Part shown: piece after piece, positions 23,100 to 32,194 of the stretch
How positions within the stretch are numbered: the stretch's first letter is position 1
How the letters are laid out: each line of letters opens with the position of its first letter
DNA from: Halorientalis salina
GTDB lineage: Archaea; Halobacteriota; Halobacteria; Halobacteriales; Haloarculaceae
Direction of reading: 5' to 3'
DNA: 64,000 nt
NCBI RefSeq assembly: GCF_005049285.1
Contig: NZ_SOSC01000012.1
Span: forward strand, 1-64,000
Position numbers and translations under genes: made by a program
The notes under the pieces: model-generated
What the model was told of the DNA's origin: nothing
Databases searched by the model: none
What the model saw: the letters and a program-made list of their open reading frames with translations, nothing else

Positions 23100-26000
23100 T
23101 GGTTGAGTTCTTGATCGAGATTTTTGAAGCCCCGAACGGTGGTCAGGCCCGCAGCATCGAAGTCGTCGACGGCGTCTCTGATGGTCGCGAACGACCGTGC
23201 CGCCCGCCCGCTGACCCGCTCGTCGATCCGCTCCGCGTCGGCAAGGCTATCCAGGACGTCGAGCGCCGTCTCGCGATTGTTGAAGGCCCAGATCGCGTCG
23301 GCGTCCACCGCGCTGAGTTTGTCGTAATCCTCGACCGGGGCGTGCCGGTTGTTACTCGCGAGCTCTGCTTCGCCGGCCCAGACGAGATCGCCGTCCTCGT
23401 CGATGCCGGCCACGTCCAGTACGGTGCCGTCGTCGGTTTCGTAGTACGGTTCCACGCGAACCACGTCGTCCCGCTGCTGGAGCCAGAGCTCGAGGAGCCG
23501 GACGCCAACCTTGTGTGGCGTTTTCTCGCCGAGATCGCCCGCTCCTGGCCCCGCCTTCAATTCTCTCCCGAGGAGGTCTCGACCGTCCGGGAGGACGGTG
23601 TAGTACTTGCGCCCCGCCGCGGAGTCCGCGTCCAGGAGGTCCTGCTCCGTGAGCCGCTCCACATGGAGGTCGTCGTATTCGTCCCGAAGCTGGCTCATCC
23701 TGTCCAGTAGCGTGTACTCGTCGTCCTCTCGGTTCATCACGTCGAGGACCCGATTCAGGAACCGAACGTCGTCACGGCTGAGTCCGTGTTGTCGGAGTTC
23801 GTCATCGGGGACGGGTACGCTGCTTTCTTGGACGGGCGTTGCCCCATTCTCCGGCTCCGCTGTTTGGTCACCAGCTGATTCCTCGTCCGTCTCGGTGGCC
23901 TGCCCGAACAGGGGGCTCATCTTTGACTCGTCCGCATCTGGGTCGCTGTCCGTCTCGGGTTGGGGGGTCGACGTCGACGCGTCCTCGGTCGTCGATTCGC
24001 TGATGAACGCGGATTGCGTCGTGTCCGTTCCTGAGTCGCCGTCAGCAGCCGAGCCCGTCGTCTCAGCCCCCGAACTCCCCCAGCCAGTCTCCTCTGGGGC
24101 AGTGCTCGACTCAGTCGGCTCTCTCAGCCCGTACTGGGCCTGTGTCCGTTCGACCATCCGTGTCCGGGACACGGACTCGAAATGGTCTTCCTGGGGCTCT
24201 GTGAGCGGCTGATCGCTTTCTGGATGGCCCGGCGCAATCGGGAGCGGCTTCAGCGAAAACGGCGGCGGCCCAGTCTCGCCGAACGACGGACTGGGGAGCT
24301 GTGCGATCCACTCGCCGCTCGGCAGCGTGTTGATCCGGTTGCGGAGTTCGGTCGGGCTGAGGTCCTCGTGGGCAAGCGACTCCGCGAGGTCGCGCTCAAT
24401 CGAGATGTTGCCGATGAGCTTCGTCTTGATGTTGTTCAGCACCTCATCGTAGGCCCGCTCGTTCCGGTTCCGCACCTGTTCAGGGAACTGCATCACGAGC
24501 CCTATACTCAGCCCGAACGATCGGCCCTGCGGCAGTAGCTGCTCGGAGACGAGCTTCGTCGACGCGACCGGCGCCGCCTCCTCGATGATGAGGTTCGTGA
24601 GCTTCTCGTAGTCGGTCTGGCCGTCGCGCCGGCGCACCTGGACGGCGTCCCAGAGATTGCTCAACAGTAGTAGGGTGATCGCTCGCTGGGCCTCCGGCCG
24701 CAGGTCGCCGAGGTCGAAGATGATGGTGGCGTCTTCATCGAGGAACTCGCGGAAGTCGAACCGGTTGTCGACGTACTCGCCGGCGTCGTTCTGCTCGGGG
24801 ACGTGGCTGAAGATTCGCCGGAGATGCGCGTCCTCTTTGAGCTTGTCGAGGCGATTCCCGACGGCGTCCATCGACACCTGGAACTGGTGGTTGTCCTTCG
24901 CGAAGTGGCGCGTCAGCGATTCCTCGATGTTCTGGTTGTCCGCTGAAACCGGGGGAATCGTCTGGTCGCGCTGCATCCGGAGGGCAGCAGCGAAAAGATC
25001 GTCCAGCCCGAACACGTCGCTCCCGTACTCCTCGTCGAACAGCGCCTTGATCAGATAGCTCAGAATCTCGTTCGCGACGAACGCCTGCCCGTACTGCTCG
25101 CGACCCATAATCATCCGAAGGATGTCGTGGAAGTGGTCGACCTTGTCTTGAATCGCGTCCTCACGGTTGCGGCCCGCTTCGAGCGCGGGACGGATGTCGA
25201 AGAACGAGAACGCGGGGATGGTCTCCGGGACGCGGAAGTGGTAGACGTCGTCGAGACCACCGAACCGCTCGTAGTGGCAGCGCAGGTAGTTCTCACACAT
25301 TCCGTCCCCCTTCGGGTCGACGAGGACGACGGGGCCACCCGTCGACTCGCGAAGCGAGAGGGCGTCGTTGATGATGGCCTTCGACTTCCCGCCACCAGTC
25401 GACGCGAACCGGCCGTAATGCGTCGGCAACAGGTCCGGCGGGATACGGATCGGGTCGGGTCGTGGCTCGCCGTTCTCGTCGAGTGCGTAGCCGATGGCCA
25501 TCCCGTCCTGGAACTGCTGGATCAGATCCGGATTCGGCCACGGGAGCGGGTTCCGACTCTGCTGTTCGGCTCTCGTTCCCCGCGTCCCTTCGACGGTCAA
25601 CTGTTCGGAGGAGGGGACGAGAACGAAGTTCGCGAGCTCCGTCCCACAGAGGACCAGCTCGGGGCGTGTCTTCCCCCGGCCCGTCGTCAACTCGCGATTG
25701 AGGAGGCGCTGGAGAGCGGCCCGTGCCTTCTTCTCCTTCGTTTTCTCACGGAAGCCGCTGTCTCGGAGGCGTTGCCCCTCGACCTCGTAGAACGGTCCAT
25801 CCAGCGGGTCGAACACGGGGAGGAGCGAGTCCATCCGACCATCGAGGTCGTCGCGGGTGTCGTCGGTGGGGACACCGACGGCCCGGATGTTGACCGTGAA
25901 CGATCGTTTGGCGTTCTTCGCGTCGATGGACTCGATGCGCTTCTCGACGGCCTCGCTGAGCTGCCGGTCGTCCTGGTCGCTCCGTTGCTCCTCGACCTCG

Positions 26001-26920
26001 AGCAACGACCCGACGACTTCCTGGAAGAACGTATCCCGGCCGTCGACGAGGTCCTCTTTCCGCACCTCTGCGTCTGACTGCCAGCTGGCACGCCGTTGGA
26101 AGACAACCTGGAACGCGGTCGGCGCTGTCGCCTCCATCAGATGGTCGATCAGCGACGCCAGCGCCGCGCCCGGTTCGTCGACGGACGAGAGATCGCCGTT
26201 CGTTTCCTCTGCCGTGAACGGTGCCAGCGAGGTCATCCAGTCCTGCTTCCGCGACGCGGCGCCACACCACCGGACACCGAGCGGCGAGACAGCGTCTTGT
26301 GCCGGGCGGGCCAGAATCGTTCCCGCCGGTGTCATCGTCGGCTTCTCGATGGCCTGTCGCTCTTCCTCGTTGTCTGGAAGTGCATCGGGCGGCGCTAGTT
26401 CGAGGGCTGAGTCCCCGACAGTCACGTGATGATCGGGGACGCTCGTGGATGCCGTACCGCCGTCGACAACGGGGTCCGCTTCGGCTGACTCGGAGTCCGC
26501 TGATTCTTCGTCGACGATGTCGTACTGTTCTGCCGGGCCAAACTCGTACTGCAGCCGCCCGGCCTCGTAGTGGTCGACGAATTCCTCCGGTGTGAACTCG
26601 ACTGGCTGAATGAGCCGGGCAGCGACGTCGACGTCGACGCGCTCGATGTCGAACGTGGCCGGATAGATGGAGCGGAGGCGCTTCTCAAGCGTATCGAGGT
26701 GCGAATCGGCCCCGTAGAAAAACTCTACCGGGTCGTCCGGGCCATCACTGATCGCGAAGAACTCGAATCGGGGTGGTGTCTCACTGTAGAGTGGGTTCAG
26801 CTTCGCCCCGAGGCCCGACGAGCCGGGCGTGGTCAGCTTGTGGAGGCTGTCGAGGACGCGGGAGATGCTCTCCGGGTCAAGTCGCTCGGATGTCGGCGTG
26901 ACGCGCAGGTACTCAGCCAT
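23096..26920 (-). CDS. VirD4/TraG-like coupling ATPase with C-terminal nuclease-like domain
   Basis: This 1274-residue protein has an N-terminal 490-residue region of unknown fold, then a RecA-like ATPase. Walker A is ASTGGGKS (506-513), followed by VVLVDPKGD, and Walker B is LIIEEAAPVA (about 780). A disordered acidic Ser/Thr-rich linker (about 920-1060) follows. At the end comes a domain with VLDVAGIDEDGDLVWAGEAE (about 1167-1186), which looks like a PD-(D/E)XK core with E-x-E in place of E-x-K. It should act as a coupling protein that feeds DNA to the secretion channel. It overlaps the VirB4 gene by 8 bases and the PriS gene by 4. No membrane helix is evident. Confidence 0.8.
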   Translation of the reverse strand: MAEYLRVTPTSERLDPESISRVLDSLHKLTTPGSSGLGAKLNPLYSETPPRFEFFAISDGPDDPVEFFYGADSHLDTLEKRLRSIYPATFDIERVDVDVAARLIQPVEFTPEEFVDHYEAGRLQYEFGPAEQYDIVDEESADSESAEADPVVDGGTASTSVPDHHVTVGDSALELAPPDALPDNEEERQAIEKPTMTPAGTILARPAQDAVSPLGVRWCGAASRKQDWMTSLAPFTAEETNGDLSSVDEPGAALASLIDHLMEATAPTAFQVVFQRRASWQSDAEVRKEDLVDGRDTFFQEVVGSLLEVEEQRSDQDDRQLSEAVEKRIESIDAKNAKRSFTVNIRAVGVPTDDTRDDLDGRMDSLLPVFDPLDGPFYEVEGQRLRDSGFREKTKEKKARAALQRLLNRELTTGRGKTRPELVLCGTELANFVLVPSSEQLTVEGTRGTRAEQQSRNPLPWPNPDLIQQFQDGMAIGYALDENGEPRPDPIRIPPDLLPTHYGRFASTGGGKSKAIINDALSLRESTGGPVVLVDPKGDGMCENYLRCHYERFGGLDDVYHFRVPETIPAFSFFDIRPALEAGRNREDAIQDKVDHFHDILRMIMGREQYGQAFVANEILSYLIKALFDEEYGSDVFGLDDLFAAALRMQRDQTIPPVSADNQNIEESLTRHFAKDNHQFQVSMDAVGNRLDKLKEDAHLRRIFSHVPEQNDAGEYVDNRFDFREFLDEDATIIFDLGDLRPEAQRAITLLLLSNLWDAVQVRRRDGQTDYEKLTNLIIEEAAPVASTKLVSEQLLPQGRSFGLSIGLVMQFPEQVRNRNERAYDEVLNNIKTKLIGNISIERDLAESLAHEDLSPTELRNRINTLPSGEWIAQLPSPSFGETGPPPFSLKPLPIAPGHPESDQPLTEPQEDHFESVSRTRMVERTQAQYGLREPTESSTAPEETGWGSSGAETTGSAADGDSGTDTTQSAFISESTTEDASTSTPQPETDSDPDADESKMSPLFGQATETDEESAGDQTAEPENGATPVQESSVPVPDDELRQHGLSRDDVRFLNRVLDVMNREDDEYTLLDRMSQLRDEYDDLHVERLTEQDLLDADSAAGRKYYTVLPDGRDLLGRELKAGPGAGDLGEKTPHKVGVRLLELWLQQRDDVVRVEPYYETDDGTVLDVAGIDEDGDLVWAGEAELASNNRHAPVEDYDKLSAVDADAIWAFNNRETALDVLDSLADAERIDERVSGRAARSFATIRDAVDDFDAAGLTTVRGFKNLDQELNQ

Positions 26921-29138
26921 CGTTGGTCCCCTCCGTTGACCCGCCGTCTGGCTCAGCTTCGACGGCGTCTGATTCCTCGTTCAGTTCGTTCGTTCCGTTC
27001 GTTGCTCGATGCTCGAGCTCTTCTTGGAACTCCTCCATCTCGGTATCGACGGCGTCGTCGCCGGCGCCGGGCAATGAGGACCGAACTTGGGAGGTTGGGT
27101 CGAAGTCGATGACCTGCTTCTCCTTGGGCATCGCTTTGACCTGGATGCCGCGCCACTCACCGTCGACGCCCACCAGCGCCTCGGAGAAGCCGGCGTCCTC
27201 GTTGCCCGGCACGGCGTCCTGGACGAACCGCATCTGCGCGTAGTTCAGTCCGAACTCGTCGGCCCACTCCTCGTCCATCCCGTCGAGGCGGTGGAACTGC
27301 TTGACCGCACACTGGTCCAGGATGGCCTCGCTCTCGGCGTGCTCGAAGAACTCGTCGACGGTCTGCGTGACCAGCCGGATCGAGAGGTCGTGATGGCGGT
27401 GGTGGCGGAACACCGTCTCAAGGAACGCCAGGCTCGCGGCGTCCTGCATGATGTAGCGTGCCTCGTCGATGTAGAACACGACCTCCTTCTCCGAGACTTT
27501 CGCCCGCTCGTACACCAGCGAGATCAACAGCTGCATCGTCAGTGCCGTGCTGCTGTCGACGCTGCCCTCCTGCTGGGCGAGATCGAGGTAGATGACCTTT
27601 TCGTCCCGGATGTCGAAGTCCGATTCTTGGCCGAGGTTGGCGTGCCGACCTCCCTCCTCGAAGGGACGAAGCTGATCGAGGAGCCACGTCGCGTCCTCCT
27701 TGATCTTCCCCGCCTCCTCGTCGGACCGGACGACGAACTCCTCGGGGTCGTCAACCATGTCCTCGAAGACGTCCATCATATCCCGAATCGTGGGGCTCGG
27801 GTTGTCGTGCGTCGAGATGTCGTCGGTGACCCCGTTGCGCTTGTACGCTCGCTTGAGCCCGAGTTCCAGCGTCGTCCGGCGGTCGCCCAGCGAGATGCCA
27901 CGGAGCGCGAAGAAGTTCGTGAGGAAGCTCATCGCGTCGTCGAGCTTCTCGTTGAACGGGCTGGCGTCCTCACCCATCGCCCGCTGGACGTGCTCGGGCG
28001 TCTCCCGGATCTCCAAGGGATTCAGTCCGAGCGTCCCGCCGACAGTGATTCGTTTGGCATCGAGCGCTTCGGCGACCCCTGCCCAGTTGTTCAACGGCTC
28101 GAGGATGATGCCGATACGGTCCTTGCTCTGTTCGATGGAGCGGATGAAGTTCTGCTTCGAACTGAACGACTTCCCCGACCCCGTGTCGCCGACGGTGAAC
28201 ATCGCGTAGCCGTTGTCCCTCGCGAACGGGTCGATGACGACCGGGCTCTGGTTGTCCTTGTGGATCCCGAACTCGACGCCACCTTCCTCGAGAATCGTTG
28301 CGTTGTGCGGCGAGGACAGCAGCGCGCCGACGGCGCCGCCGAGCGCAATCGACGTCCGCCCGAACTCGTTGTCACCGATGGGTGCGGCGGACTGGAGGGC
28401 GAGGTCCTGCCGGCAGATCGCCGTCTTTGGTGTGAGGTTCGCCGGGTCGTCACGGAGCGCGCTCTTGACCTTCTGGACGGCGTCCCTGAGTTCCTCCTTC
28501 TCGTCGGCTCGTACCGTGATGAACATCCCCTGGTCGAAGACGTTCGCGCCATTTTCGACGGCCTTGTACGTCGCTGCGGCCTCGTTGGCACGTTCCTGTA
28601 GGTAGGCACTCCGGACGCTCTGTTCGAGGTCAGCGTCCACCTGGAGGTCGTCAGCGATGTCCTGCAGTTCGTTCCGGGCCCGCTCCTGGTTCTTCGGCGT
28701 GATGTGGGCCGTCAGGTCGAACTGCACGTCGGTCATCTCGAAGAGCTCGGAGAGGTAGCCGTCGTTGGGGTAGTCCGGGTAGTCAGCGATGTACAGCGTC
28801 GTCGTCCACTGCTCGCCGACCCATGCCGCGCGCGTCTCCCACTCGATCGCCGCCGGTGCCGTCACCGTCTTGTGTGACTCAGCGATGTCGTCGAGGAGTT
28901 GGCGTTCGGCCGCGCCCTGTTCGATGGTCTCCTCGTCGAGCAAATCCGAGAACTCGACCTCTTCCTCGTCGTCTTCGGTGTACCAGTCCCAGAGGAGTTT
29001 CCCGCCGATCCCGACCAGTACCGCGAGCAGGATGTAGAGAGCCGCACCTTCCGCTGAGGTTGGGTTCGTGAGCCACTCCGTGAGCTGGCCGACGGCTCCG
29101 CTGTCCGTCTGGAGGACGAGGTTACGCATCGTGGTCAT
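26913..29138 (-). CDS. VirB4/TraC-like conjugation ATPase
   Basis: This 741-residue protein has a single N-terminal membrane helix (about 32-50, AALYILLAVLVGIGGKLL), an unusual feature for VirB4. A domain before the ATPase contains FMFITVRADE-type strands. The ATPase has Walker A GDTGSGKS (317-324) and Walker B VVFYIDEARY (about 545-554), with the typical VTQTVDEFFEHAE (about 590). It should power pilus assembly or substrate transfer. It overlaps both neighbours. ATGs at 29138 and 29129 are both possible starts, giving overlaps of 17 or 8 bases with the preceding gene. The acidic C-terminal tail is disordered. Confidence 0.88.
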   Translation of the reverse strand: MTTMRNLVLQTDSGAVGQLTEWLTNPTSAEGAALYILLAVLVGIGGKLLWDWYTEDDEEEVEFSDLLDEETIEQGAAERQLLDDIAESHKTVTAPAAIEWETRAAWVGEQWTTTLYIADYPDYPNDGYLSELFEMTDVQFDLTAHITPKNQERARNELQDIADDLQVDADLEQSVRSAYLQERANEAAATYKAVENGANVFDQGMFITVRADEKEELRDAVQKVKSALRDDPANLTPKTAICRQDLALQSAAPIGDNEFGRTSIALGGAVGALLSSPHNATILEEGGVEFGIHKDNQSPVVIDPFARDNGYAMFTVGDTGSGKSFSSKQNFIRSIEQSKDRIGIILEPLNNWAGVAEALDAKRITVGGTLGLNPLEIRETPEHVQRAMGEDASPFNEKLDDAMSFLTNFFALRGISLGDRRTTLELGLKRAYKRNGVTDDISTHDNPSPTIRDMMDVFEDMVDDPEEFVVRSDEEAGKIKEDATWLLDQLRPFEEGGRHANLGQESDFDIRDEKVIYLDLAQQEGSVDSSTALTMQLLISLVYERAKVSEKEVVFYIDEARYIMQDAASLAFLETVFRHHRHHDLSIRLVTQTVDEFFEHAESEAILDQCAVKQFHRLDGMDEEWADEFGLNYAQMRFVQDAVPGNEDAGFSEALVGVDGEWRGIQVKAMPKEKQVIDFDPTSQVRSSLPGAGDDAVDTEMEEFQEELEHRATNGTNELNEESDAVEAEPDGGSTEGTNDG

Positions 29139-30243
29139 CCTCCCGGCGCGAATGGCCGATGATGGGTTGTTCGCGAACGACGCTCTCTGCGTCGTCGTAC
29201 TCGTGTTCGCGGCCGTTCCAGAAGTCCATATTCAACACGAAGAGTTCGACCGTGCTGAGCCGGCGTGCGGACCAGCCCGACGCCTGCTGGATGAACTCCG
29301 AGCGCACGTCGTTGACCCGGCTATCCAGCTTCTCGAACATCTGTGCGCGGCGCTCGACGTCGGTGAGGTCCTCACGGCGGGTCACGAACGGGTTGAACAG
29401 GAACCCGATGACGGGGAACTGCGTCAGCTTCTCGGCCGGCGTCCCCTCGTCGCGGAAGCGGTCGTAGACTTCCAGTGGGGTGACCTCGACGCCGATGTAG
29501 TACCGCACCTGCTGGATGCCCCGTTCGCGCATCTCCTTCGGCCGCGTCTCCCGATACTCTTCGAGGAGTTCCCGGAAGATCGGGTTTTCTTTGACGTCCT
29601 CGTCGTTCAGGCGGTCTTCGATGTTCTCCGTAATCTGTTCGACCGGGAACGAGCGGGTCGTCGCGTGGAGTTTGAGCTTCGAGTCCAGTTCCTTGTTGGC
29701 GAACTCCTCGCCGGCGTCCTGGAGCTGTGCCCAGTCGTCGGACATCGCGAAGTCCATGTTGCCGGGGTCGATCTCGATGAACGCCTCCATCGTGCCGTCC
29801 GCGCGCTGGATCGCGCCAGCGCCCGGCCACGCCCGTTCGATGTTCGTGAGGTCTTGCGTCCGCTCGTCGGGCTTGAACGGTGTGTAGTTCGCGAGCCCGC
29901 CCTCGTTGCGCTCTGTCTCATTGGTACTACTGTCGGCTTCCTCCGGCGCGCTGAACGTGATCTGTGGGCGCTTGACGTAGCGATAGACGTCTTTCGTCCA
30001 CGTCCACGCGTTGAGGTGGTCAGGCGAGACGTAGACGATCGCGACGCCGAACCCGAAGCCACCCGCGACGAACGGTAGAGCGAGTGATTCGATGCCAGTG
30101 AGGCCGGCGATGAACAAGCCGACAATTGGGAAGGCGATGAGGACACCGACGTCGCCTTCCTCGATGTTGAGGTAGGGGATGCGGCTCTCCTCACCGAACT
30201 GGTCCATGATGCGCCGTGCGGCTGCGTCTTCGTCGATGGACAT
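29122..30243 (-). CDS. VirB3/VirB4-N-terminal-like membrane protein
   Basis: This 373-residue protein has two adjacent membrane helices at about 33-72 (VGVLIAFPIVGLFIAGLTG, ALPFVAGGFGFGVAIVYV), as in PrgI/VirB3. A soluble domain of 250 residues then resembles the N-terminal domain of VirB4/TrbE (EAFIEIDPGNMDFAMSDDW, RYYIGVEVTP, FNPFVTRREDLTDVERRAQMFEKL). The VirB4 ATPase that follows lacks part of this domain, so the family's usual single protein may be divided between two genes here. It probably anchors the ATPase to the membrane. The stop is inside the start region of the ATPase gene. Confidence 0.7.
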   Translation of the reverse strand: MSIDEDAAARRIMDQFGEESRIPYLNIEEGDVGVLIAFPIVGLFIAGLTGIESLALPFVAGGFGFGVAIVYVSPDHLNAWTWTKDVYRYVKRPQITFSAPEEADSSTNETERNEGGLANYTPFKPDERTQDLTNIERAWPGAGAIQRADGTMEAFIEIDPGNMDFAMSDDWAQLQDAGEEFANKELDSKLKLHATTRSFPVEQITENIEDRLNDEDVKENPIFRELLEEYRETRPKEMRERGIQQVRYYIGVEVTPLEVYDRFRDEGTPAEKLTQFPVIGFLFNPFVTRREDLTDVERRAQMFEKLDSRVNDVRSEFIQQASGWSARRLSTVELFVLNMDFWNGREHEYDDAESVVREQPIIGHSRREDDHDA

Positions 30244-30245
30244 TG

Positions 30246-31361
30246 TTAGTGGATACCTCGGTCAAAGTCAATACCGCGGTTGTCACTCGCTGTCCCCGAT
30301 GTGGTACCACCGGGGTCGTTCTCGGTGCGTCGGTACGACGGTGCGCCCCCTCCTTCATCGCCGTGACCACCTCGGGCAGCGGCCTTCTGTGCGACAGCGT
30401 GTCCGGCGGCGGCTTTCGGGCCCCACCGGGCGGCGGTTGTCGCGACGCCGGCCCCACCGACGTAGGCTCCGGCTGCAACGCCGCCAATGAGAGCTGCTCC
30501 TTTCGTCGCGCCTCCGAGGACTTTCGCCGTCATCGGAGTTGCGAATTTGAACGTCTTCCACGTGACATAGAGGGCAACGAGTGGAAGGGAAGACGCGACG
30601 AGATACTTGAGAAACGCTGTTCCCGGCGTCAAGGCCCCTCCAGAGTAGAGTAAATCGTATCCCTTGAGAACTATCGCTGCAGGCAGGGGTAGGATGGCTA
30701 AGGGAACGAACCGTTTGCTGAACCCCATAGCGACATCTGAGAGAACAGGGATATTGCCATATGCGACGGCGAATGCGATGGGCATCCCATACAGGTAGAC
30801 GTAGAGGAGAATCTGCCGGATGTAGAACAGCGCTTCCAATGCCCACATCGAGATTCCCCCGATAAGAGCAAAAAGTAGACCGAGACCGGGATTGGTAATT
30901 GACCCTGTTATGAACTGTAGCATAGCAGAGGCCAGCGAGGACAGCTCCGGCATCAGCGCTATTGTGAACCCGTCGACAAGGTAGAGAGCGAGCGCTCCAA
31001 TCCAGTACCACGTAATGATCAGGAACGCACCGACCCAGGCAGTCTTCTTGGTCTTCCGAGCCTCGTATGCACTCCCGATATTGAAGATACGGATGGTGTG
31101 CCGTCCCTGAACGCTCATCACAAGGAGCAGAAGAGAAATCAACATGATCTCGCCGCCGATGAGCCCTTCCTGGATTGCTGGCCAAGGGGCGTTACTTGGT
31201 TCTCCGAAAATGAACGCCCCGTCGGTCTGGGGAGTTGGAGTGCCAAACATCTCTTCGGTCAGCGTCTGATACCCCGACCGAAGCCCGTCCATGAACAGAC
31301 CGATGAACCAATCGACAACGTCTTTGAACCCCTCGAGAACGACGTCTATCAGGTCCACCAT
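30246..31361 (-). CDS. VirB6/TrbL-like polytopic membrane protein
   Basis: This 371-residue protein starts MVDLIDVVLEGFKDVVDWFI. It has about six to eight membrane helices (for example IMLISLLLLVMSV, AWVGAFLIITWYWIGALALYL, PGLGLLFALIGGISMWAL, VPLAILPLPAAIVL, LVASSLPLVALYVTW), then a Gly/Ala-rich, charged cytoplasmic tail. This is the shape of VirB6/TrbL, the inner-membrane channel part of type IV secretion. The ATG at 31361 sits 2 bases after the lipoprotein stop. The upstream frame to 31391 lies in that gene and is not used. Confidence 0.7.
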   Translation of the reverse strand: MVDLIDVVLEGFKDVVDWFIGLFMDGLRSGYQTLTEEMFGTPTPQTDGAFIFGEPSNAPWPAIQEGLIGGEIMLISLLLLVMSVQGRHTIRIFNIGSAYEARKTKKTAWVGAFLIITWYWIGALALYLVDGFTIALMPELSSLASAMLQFITGSITNPGLGLLFALIGGISMWALEALFYIRQILLYVYLYGMPIAFAVAYGNIPVLSDVAMGFSKRFVPLAILPLPAAIVLKGYDLLYSGGALTPGTAFLKYLVASSLPLVALYVTWKTFKFATPMTAKVLGGATKGAALIGGVAAGAYVGGAGVATTAARWGPKAAAGHAVAQKAAARGGHGDEGGGAPSYRRTENDPGGTTSGTASDNRGIDFDRGIH

Positions 31362-31363
31362 CG

Positions 31364-32194
31364 TTAGGCCTCCGTGATTGAAACCTCGCAATCACTCATC
31401 TCCGTGGATCCAGAGTACTGTACATCGAAGGTCTTCGATACCTGGTCGCCGCCAACTTGAGTTCGGACTGTGACGGTGAACTGGCCGCTGTTTCCGTCCG
31501 GGGAGCATCCCATCCCCTTTTCAGATTCGGAACCAAATGGGAACGAACTACTGAACAGGTCGGTAGTTTCTCCCGGTGAGATCACCACCTGCTCGGTTTC
31601 ATACATTCCGCTACCTCTGGGATCTTCAATCGGGTTTGGTACATCACCGGAGAAAATCAACTCAACAACCGCTTCTGGTCCGCTTCCGGTGTTTTCGACG
31701 GTGGCGTACGCTTCCCCGTTCTTTAGCCGATCCGTCTCAGTATCTCCGTAGACTTCGTCCCACGACTTCTCCGGGTTATTCCTGTAAAGACCGACATCTT
31801 GAATTCCAATTTCCGGCTGAATCAGTGAAGAACTCTCAGCTATTGTTTCTTCACCGCTGAGAGCCACGACAGTATACTCTCCAGGCTCGTAAGAAGTTCC
31901 GATCTCGAAAGAGACCTGTTGTGACCCAGCAGCAGTTTCTCGTTGACCGAACAGCTCCCCATTCGGCTGGACGAGGTTGATCTGATCGACTCCCTCCTCT
32001 GACGTGTATTCAATGACGAGTTCTGTCCCCTCTACGGTGACTTGCTGGATGATTCCCTCTCCATCAGACGGGGTTGAGTTCCCGCTACCCGGGGAATCGC
32101 CGTTGTTGAGGCATCCGGCCACGCTCACGAGAGCGGCGCCGGCGACTGTTCGGAGGGCGGTTCGTCTACTGAGGTGGGGATTGTCCTGAGTCAT
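31364..32194 (-). CDS. Tat-exported lipoprotein of the conjugation operon
   Basis: From the ATG at 32194 the protein has 276 residues. The N-terminus has a twin-arginine signal (HLSRRTALRTVAGAALVSVAGC) ending in a lipobox Cys, so it is exported folded and anchored outside by lipid. A Gly/Ser/Asn spacer follows, then two or three beta-sandwich-like segments (TVEGTELVIEYTSEEG, YTVVALSGEETI, AVVELIFSGDVPNP). It may be a surface or mating-pair component. Its ATG overlaps the stop of the preceding surface-protein gene (ATGA, 32191-32194). Confidence 0.7.
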   Translation of the reverse strand: MTQDNPHLSRRTALRTVAGAALVSVAGCLNNGDSPGSGNSTPSDGEGIIQQVTVEGTELVIEYTSEEGVDQINLVQPNGELFGQRETAAGSQQVSFEIGTSYEPGEYTVVALSGEETIAESSSLIQPEIGIQDVGLYRNNPEKSWDEVYGDTETDRLKNGEAYATVENTGSGPEAVVELIFSGDVPNPIEDPRGSGMYETEQVVISPGETTDLFSSSFPFGSESEKGMGCSPDGNSGQFTVTVRTQVGGDQVSKTFDVQYSGSTEMSDCEVSITEA

